From: an uncultured Hungatella sp.
GTDB taxonomy: Bacteria; Bacillota; Clostridia; Lachnospirales; Lachnospiraceae
Assembly: GCA_959018155.1 (NCBI GenBank)
Contig: CAUEKH010000089.1
Span: 1-8,567, forward strand
Length of the DNA: 8,567 nucleotides
Reading direction: 5' to 3'
Shown here: piece by piece, positions 6,205-8,567 of the stretch
Numbering within the stretch: the stretch's first letter is position 1
How the letters are laid out: every line of letters begins with the position of its first letter
The notes under the pieces: generated by a model
Databases searched by the model: none
Seen by the model: the letters and a program-made list of their open reading frames with translations, nothing else
Told to the model about the DNA's origin: nothing
Program-made: the position numbers and the translations under genes

Positions 6205-6916
6205 AAATTTTTTCGCGCATCTGCTTTAAAATCTTTTTTTCAAGGCGCGAGACCTGGACCTGGGAAATGCCAAGTCTGGCCGCAATCTGACTCTGTGTTT
6301 CATTATAATAATATCTTCTGATAATAATTTCCCGATCCTTATCGGAAAGAGCAGTGAAAAGTTCCCGAAGCACCATCTGATTTAACAGTTCCTCCTCCGC
6401 GGAATTCTCCTCCTCGATCTTATCTATCAAAAGCAGGCTGTTTTCCTCGCTGTTGTTGACCGTCCGATAGAGCGATTCCACCTCCGCTCCCGCCTCAATA
6501 GAAGCAGCCACTTCCTCTTTGCTCGTCCCGATTTCCCCGGCGATCTCCTCGATGGTTGGCTCCCGGCCTAAGGAATACAGAAGCGCCTCCCTCACATTTT
6601 TCACCTTCAGCCCCATCTCCTTGATGGACCGGCTGACCTTGATCATGCCGTCATCCCTTAAAAATCTCTTAATCTCGCCTGTTATCATGGGGACCGCATA
6701 GGTGGAGAATTTTACATCATACGATAAATCGAACTTGTCGATGGCCTTCATTAAGCCGATGCTTCCTATCTGAAATAAATCCTCCGGTTCATATCCCCTT
6801 CCTGTAAATCTTCGGACAATGCTCCAAATCAGCCCCATATTTTCCGTGACCAGTCTGTCTCTCGCCGCTTTATCTCCTTCGTGAGCCATTTCAATCAATC
6901 TCATGGTCTCATCCAT
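6203..6916 (-). CDS. sigF: RNA polymerase sigma-F factor (SpoIIAC), forespore-specific
   Basis: Directs the first forespore-specific transcription after asymmetric division and is held inactive by SpoIIAB. With the ATG at 6916 the product is 237 aa (Bacillus 255). Region 2 is intact: ENMGLIWSIVRRF (25-37), the core-binding EPEDLFQIGSIGLMKAIDKFD (43-63) and the -10-recognition part FSTYAVPMITGEIKRFLRD (70-88). Region 3 covers about 95-150. Region 4 ends in a helix-turn-helix, ETQSQIAARLGISQVQVSRLEKKIL (206-230). A GTG three codons earlier (6925) overlaps the spoIIAB stop as GTGA and is a real alternative. I prefer the ATG because GGTGATCC upstream can pair with the 16S rRNA 3' end at good aligned spacing. 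It follows spoIIAB without a gap, so switch components are made together. Confidence 0.95.
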   Translation of the reverse strand: MDETMRLIEMAHEGDKAARDRLVTENMGLIWSIVRRFTGRGYEPEDLFQIGSIGLMKAIDKFDLSYDVKFSTYAVPMITGEIKRFLRDDGMIKVSRSIKEMGLKVKNVREALLYSLGREPTIEEIAGEIGTSKEEVAASIEAGAEVESLYRTVNNSEENSLLLIDKIEEENSAEEELLNQMVLRELFTALSDKDREIIIRRYYYNETQSQIAARLGISQVQVSRLEKKILKQMREKI

Positions 6917-6918
6917 AA

Positions 6919-6926
6919 GGATCACC
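6919..6926 (-). promoter_or_regulatory. Unusual ribosome-binding site of sigF (GGTGATCC)
   Basis: The - strand reads GGTGATCC then TT then ATG (6916). This is not the common AGGAGG core, but it is complementary to the neighbouring part of the anti-Shine-Dalgarno tail of 16S rRNA (full complement AAGGAGGTGATCC). Aligned this way, its GG lies 8 nt from the ATG. The spoIIAB stop codon TGA lies inside it, so translation of the kinase and of its target sigma factor is probably coupled. Confidence 0.5.
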
Positions 6927-7356
6927 CGCTAATCTTCTTTTTCATGGTCACTACCGTCCCGGCTCCCGGTTCCGATTCGACTTTTACCTCATCCATGAAC
7001 GCTTCCATGAAGGAGAATCCCATGCCTGAACGTTCTCCCTCCGGATCCGTGGTAAACATGGGTTCCATGGCCTGTTTGATATCGCAGATTCCGACTCCCG
7101 TGTCTTTTACTACCACAGTCAGCTCCTGGCCGCAGATCACCACCTCCAAGTAAATGATTCCGCCCCTGCCCTGATAACCGTGGATAACGGCGTTTGTCAC
7201 CGCCTCCGAAACGGCTGTCTTCACATCATCGAGTTCCTCCAGCGTGGGATTCATCCGGGCCATGAAGACAGATACCACAACCCTGGCGAATTCCTCGTTT
7301 CTCGAAAGGCTTTCAATTTCCATTCTCAACACTTCTGGTTTCATTTCTTCTAACAT
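6922..7356 (-). CDS. spoIIAB: Anti-sigma-F factor and serine kinase SpoIIAB
   Basis: Binds sigma-F and keeps it inactive; also phosphorylates SpoIIAA on serine, using ATP. The product is 144 aa (Bacillus 146) with a complete GHKL ATPase fold: N-box SEAVTNAVIHGY with Glu51 and Asn55, G1 box DTGVGI with Asp85, and the lid/G2 segment MFTTDPEGERSGMGFSFME (100-118). The C-terminal strand GTVVTM (133-138) closes the domain. Arg25 in NEEFAR aligns with Bacillus Arg20, a residue known to contact both sigma-F and SpoIIAA. The ATG start has AAGGAGGA (7361-7368) 4 nt upstream, overlapping the spoIIAA stop codon. Nothing essential is missing. Confidence 0.97.
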   Translation of the reverse strand: MLEEMKPEVLRMEIESLSRNEEFARVVVSVFMARMNPTLEELDDVKTAVSEAVTNAVIHGYQGRGGIIYLEVVICGQELTVVVKDTGVGICDIKQAMEPMFTTDPEGERSGMGFSFMEAFMDEVKVESEPGAGTVVTMKKKISG

Positions 7357-7366
7357 ACTTTCCTCC

Positions 7367-7708
7367 TTAACCCGCGACTGCGTCTTCCTTTGAGTCGAAT
7401 ACTTTCATTAATTTTAAAATACCGCCCATCTTCATAATCCGCAGGACCTGGGCTTTCGCCCCATAGATGGTCACGGTCCCGCCGCTTAAAGCCATCTGCT
7501 TGTACCGGTTTAACAGCACTCCGATTCCGGAAGAATCCATAAAATCCGTATCAGAAAAATCAAATACAATCCGCCGGATGTAATTTTCCGCAAGGATCAG
7601 ATCCGTCTCGCATTTGAGCCCCATACAGTTATGGTGATCCAGTTCCCGCGGCAGATGGACGATTAATACGTGTCCTTCAGCCTCATATGTAAACAGTGGT
7701 TTGCTCAT
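7367..7708 (-). CDS. spoIIAA: Anti-anti-sigma factor SpoIIAA
   Basis: STAS-domain protein that, when unphosphorylated, displaces sigma-F from SpoIIAB. SpoIIAB phosphorylates it, and SpoIIE (not in this window) dephosphorylates it. The product is 113 aa (Bacillus 117). The phosphorylation loop FMDSSGIGVLLNRYK is complete, with Ser59 and Ser60; Ser60 should correspond to Bacillus Ser58. RELDHHN (21-27) is the usual conserved STAS segment. I chose the ATG at 7708, which has GGAGGT 9 nt upstream (7718-7723) and gives MSKPLFTYEAEGH, a normal STAS beginning. An open frame to 7795 would add 29 residues that run back into the terminator hairpin. It is the first gene of the spoIIA operon. Confidence 0.97.
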   Translation of the reverse strand: MSKPLFTYEAEGHVLIVHLPRELDHHNCMGLKCETDLILAENYIRRIVFDFSDTDFMDSSGIGVLLNRYKQMALSGGTVTIYGAKAQVLRIMKMGGILKLMKVFDSKEDAVAG

Positions 7709-7717
7709 ACCCAATCT

Positions 7718-7723
7718 ACCTCC
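7718..7723 (-). promoter_or_regulatory. Ribosome-binding site that decides the spoIIAA start
   Basis: GGAGGT lies 9 nt before the ATG at 7708. The longer in-frame start at 7795 has no such site and falls within the upstream terminator stem, so the shorter 113-aa product is preferred. Confidence 0.8.
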
Positions 7724-7780
7724 ATTCCTTAATCCAACGATAACCTGCAAGTTCCGCGCACAGGTCACCGTCTTCAACAA

Positions 7781-7822
7781 AAAAAGACACAACAAAAGAT
7801 TCCTCTTCTGTCGTGTCTTTTT
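7781..7822 (-). terminator. Rho-independent terminator of the TPR-protein gene
   Basis: Arms 7804-7822 and 7781-7799 form a 19-bp stem on the - strand (two G-U pairs, no mismatch) around a GGAA tetraloop (7800-7803), followed by a run of seven T on the - strand (7785-7779). It begins 8 nt after the stop codon of the TPR gene. The A-tract on the other side could allow weak function on the + strand too. A sigma-H-like promoter candidate overlaps it. Confidence 0.9.
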
Positions 7823-7827
7823 CCTGT
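7797..7827 (-). promoter_or_regulatory. Candidate sigma-H-type promoter of the spoIIA operon, inside the terminator hairpin
   Basis: On the - strand, ACAGGAAAA (7827-7819) fits the sigma-H -35 consensus RnAGGAwWW fully. GAGGAATCT (7805-7797) fits the -10 consensus RnnGAATww except one base. The gap between them is 13 nt against the usual 11-12. Bacillus spoIIA is known to be transcribed by sigma-H. The predicted start near 7790 lies in the second arm of the hairpin, so a transcript from here would lack the first arm. No better candidate was seen between the T-run and the spoIIAA start. Confidence 0.5.
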
Positions 7828-7830
7828 CCG

Positions 7831-8567
7831 TCAGAACCCGCGTTCTGTCTTCGCCTGAGCGGTCAGTTCTTCATCGTTGCTGTTATTTATGATGTCCGTA
7901 AACATCTCATTTGCCGTTTCTTTCTGATTCATCCCTTTATAGATGACTGCCATCTTGAATTTGCCATTCCAGTAATTGGGATTGATATTTAAACACTTCT
8001 GATAGTAATTGAGAGCCGTCTCGGTATCGCCGGCCGCCTGCGCCTCATCGCCCAGTCCCTCTAAGACCGGACAGCCCCGGGCCTCCATATCCGCCCTGAT
8101 TTCATCGACAATGGCAATCACCTCCGGCGAGGTGACAAGCGCCATATTCAAGTCAGAATAAATCTTCACGGCCTCTGTAAAATTATCATTCCTGTACGCA
8201 TTCAGAATATTGATGATATTCTTGTACTGAGCCAGCACACTGTCACTGTCATTCGTCACCGCGGCCAGTGAATCCACCGCCGTCTTCTTCCCCGTCATGA
8301 GGGCCGTCATTTCTTCTTCCAGGCTTGCCGCCCTCTGATTGGCCTGAATCAGCTGCTCGCTGTATTTTAGCATCTCCTGATTGTGCTTTACATTGATGGA
8401 CTTGGTATTGGCAGGCATGACCAGAAAGAAAATGACCGCGGCCCCAAGCAGCAATCCTGCCAGAATATAGAGAACCGCCTGATCCTTCGTGTTCTCCCGG
8501 TAGCTGGGCGGAATGATGACGTCATCATCCTCCATCTGCCTGTGAGACAGCACATTCTTAAGCCTCC
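7831..8567 (-). CDS. Membrane-anchored TPR protein, C-terminal part (5' end beyond the window)
   Basis: The frame is open to the window edge (residues RLKN precede the GTG at 8553), so the gene is cut and the visible 245 residues are its C-terminal part. Counted from that GTG, the order is a polar stretch rich in Asp (MEDDDVIIPPSYRENTKDQ), one membrane helix (about 26-46), an acidic/Gln-rich probable coiled coil (about 55-85, KYSEQLIQANQRAASLEEEM), a helical region, then TPR-like repeats (about 160-235, including GDTETALNYYQKCLNINPNYWNGKFKMAVIY). The polar part before the helix looks like the tail of a cytoplasmic domain, which in related proteins is often also TPR-rich. The second half would be outside the cytoplasm, suggesting a protein-protein scaffold. 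It ends 8 nt before a strong terminator, so it is a transcription unit separate from spoIIA. Its function is unknown; a sporulation role is suggested only by position. Confidence 0.85.
   Translation of the reverse strand, partial: RLKNVLSHRQMEDDDVIIPPSYRENTKDQAVLYILAGLLLGAAVIFFLVMPANTKSINVKHNQEMLKYSEQLIQANQRAASLEEEMTALMTGKKTAVDSLAAVTNDSDSVLAQYKNIINILNAYRNDNFTEAVKIYSDLNMALVTSPEVIAIVDEIRADMEARGCPVLEGLGDEAQAAGDTETALNYYQKCLNINPNYWNGKFKMAVIYKGMNQKETANEMFTDIINNSNDEELTAQAKTERGF

Noticed and set aside
7724..7727. GAAT just upstream of the spoIIAA ribosome site as a sigma-H -10
   Set aside because: The transcript would start within or after the ribosome-binding site, and the only AGGA-like -35 is about 18 nt away rather than 11-12.
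7743..7766. ACCTG/CAGGT inverted repeat in the spoIIAA leader as a regulatory hairpin
   Set aside because: Only about 5 bp of stem with a loop of more than 12 nt; expected by chance in a region of this size.
7709..7795. N-terminal extension of spoIIAA giving 142 aa
   Set aside because: It starts inside the terminator hairpin and lacks a ribosome-binding site; the ATG at 7708 has GGAGGT and gives the normal STAS start.
1..8567. Search for CRISPR arrays, insertion sequences, phage or defence genes, toxin-antitoxin pairs, tRNA or rRNA
   Set aside because: None seen: the window is fully accounted for by housekeeping wall synthesis and core sporulation genes with short gaps.

Overview
The window looks like a chromosomal segment of an endospore-forming Clostridia species, most likely Lachnospiraceae (inferred from protein sequences, moderate GC, strong AGGAGG ribosome-binding sites and operon layout). 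Nothing in it looks mobile: no insertion sequence, phage gene, CRISPR array, tRNA or rRNA was seen.

Left part, + strand: after a C-rich intergenic stretch, a sigma-A-type promoter (129-157) drives one long gene (180-2945) for a class A, bifunctional penicillin-binding protein. It has an N-terminal anchor, a GT51 glycosyltransferase domain, a transpeptidase domain, a cysteine-containing outer region and a C-terminal (N-x-G)10 tail encoded by a 9-bp tandem repeat. A bidirectional terminator (2984-3025) separates it from the convergent cluster.

Right part, - strand, read from right to left: the C-terminal part of a membrane-anchored TPR protein enters from the window edge and ends at a 19-bp-stem terminator. 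Then come spoIIAA, spoIIAB and sigF (spoIIAC), a sigma-G-type promoter, a 53-codon single-pass membrane protein gene that has no name I know, and spoVAA, spoVAB, spoVAC, spoVAD and spoVAE. The spoIIA genes form the anti-anti-sigma / anti-sigma kinase / sigma-F switch that starts forespore-specific transcription. The spoVA genes encode the membrane complex that moves dipicolinic acid into the forespore and out again at germination. The two are separated by only 62 nt, and the sigma-G -35 box overlaps the sigF stop codon, so the early switch and the late forespore effector operon are packed head to tail with a late promoter at the joint.

The points most worth a second look are the 53-aa membrane protein that opens the spoVA transcript, the sigma-G-type promoter in front of it, a sigma-H-like promoter candidate that lies inside the terminator hairpin of the upstream gene, repeated TAAGGAGG stop/ribosome-site fusions at gene junctions, and the 9-bp repeat in the penicillin-binding protein gene. 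No wholly new multi-gene system was found.
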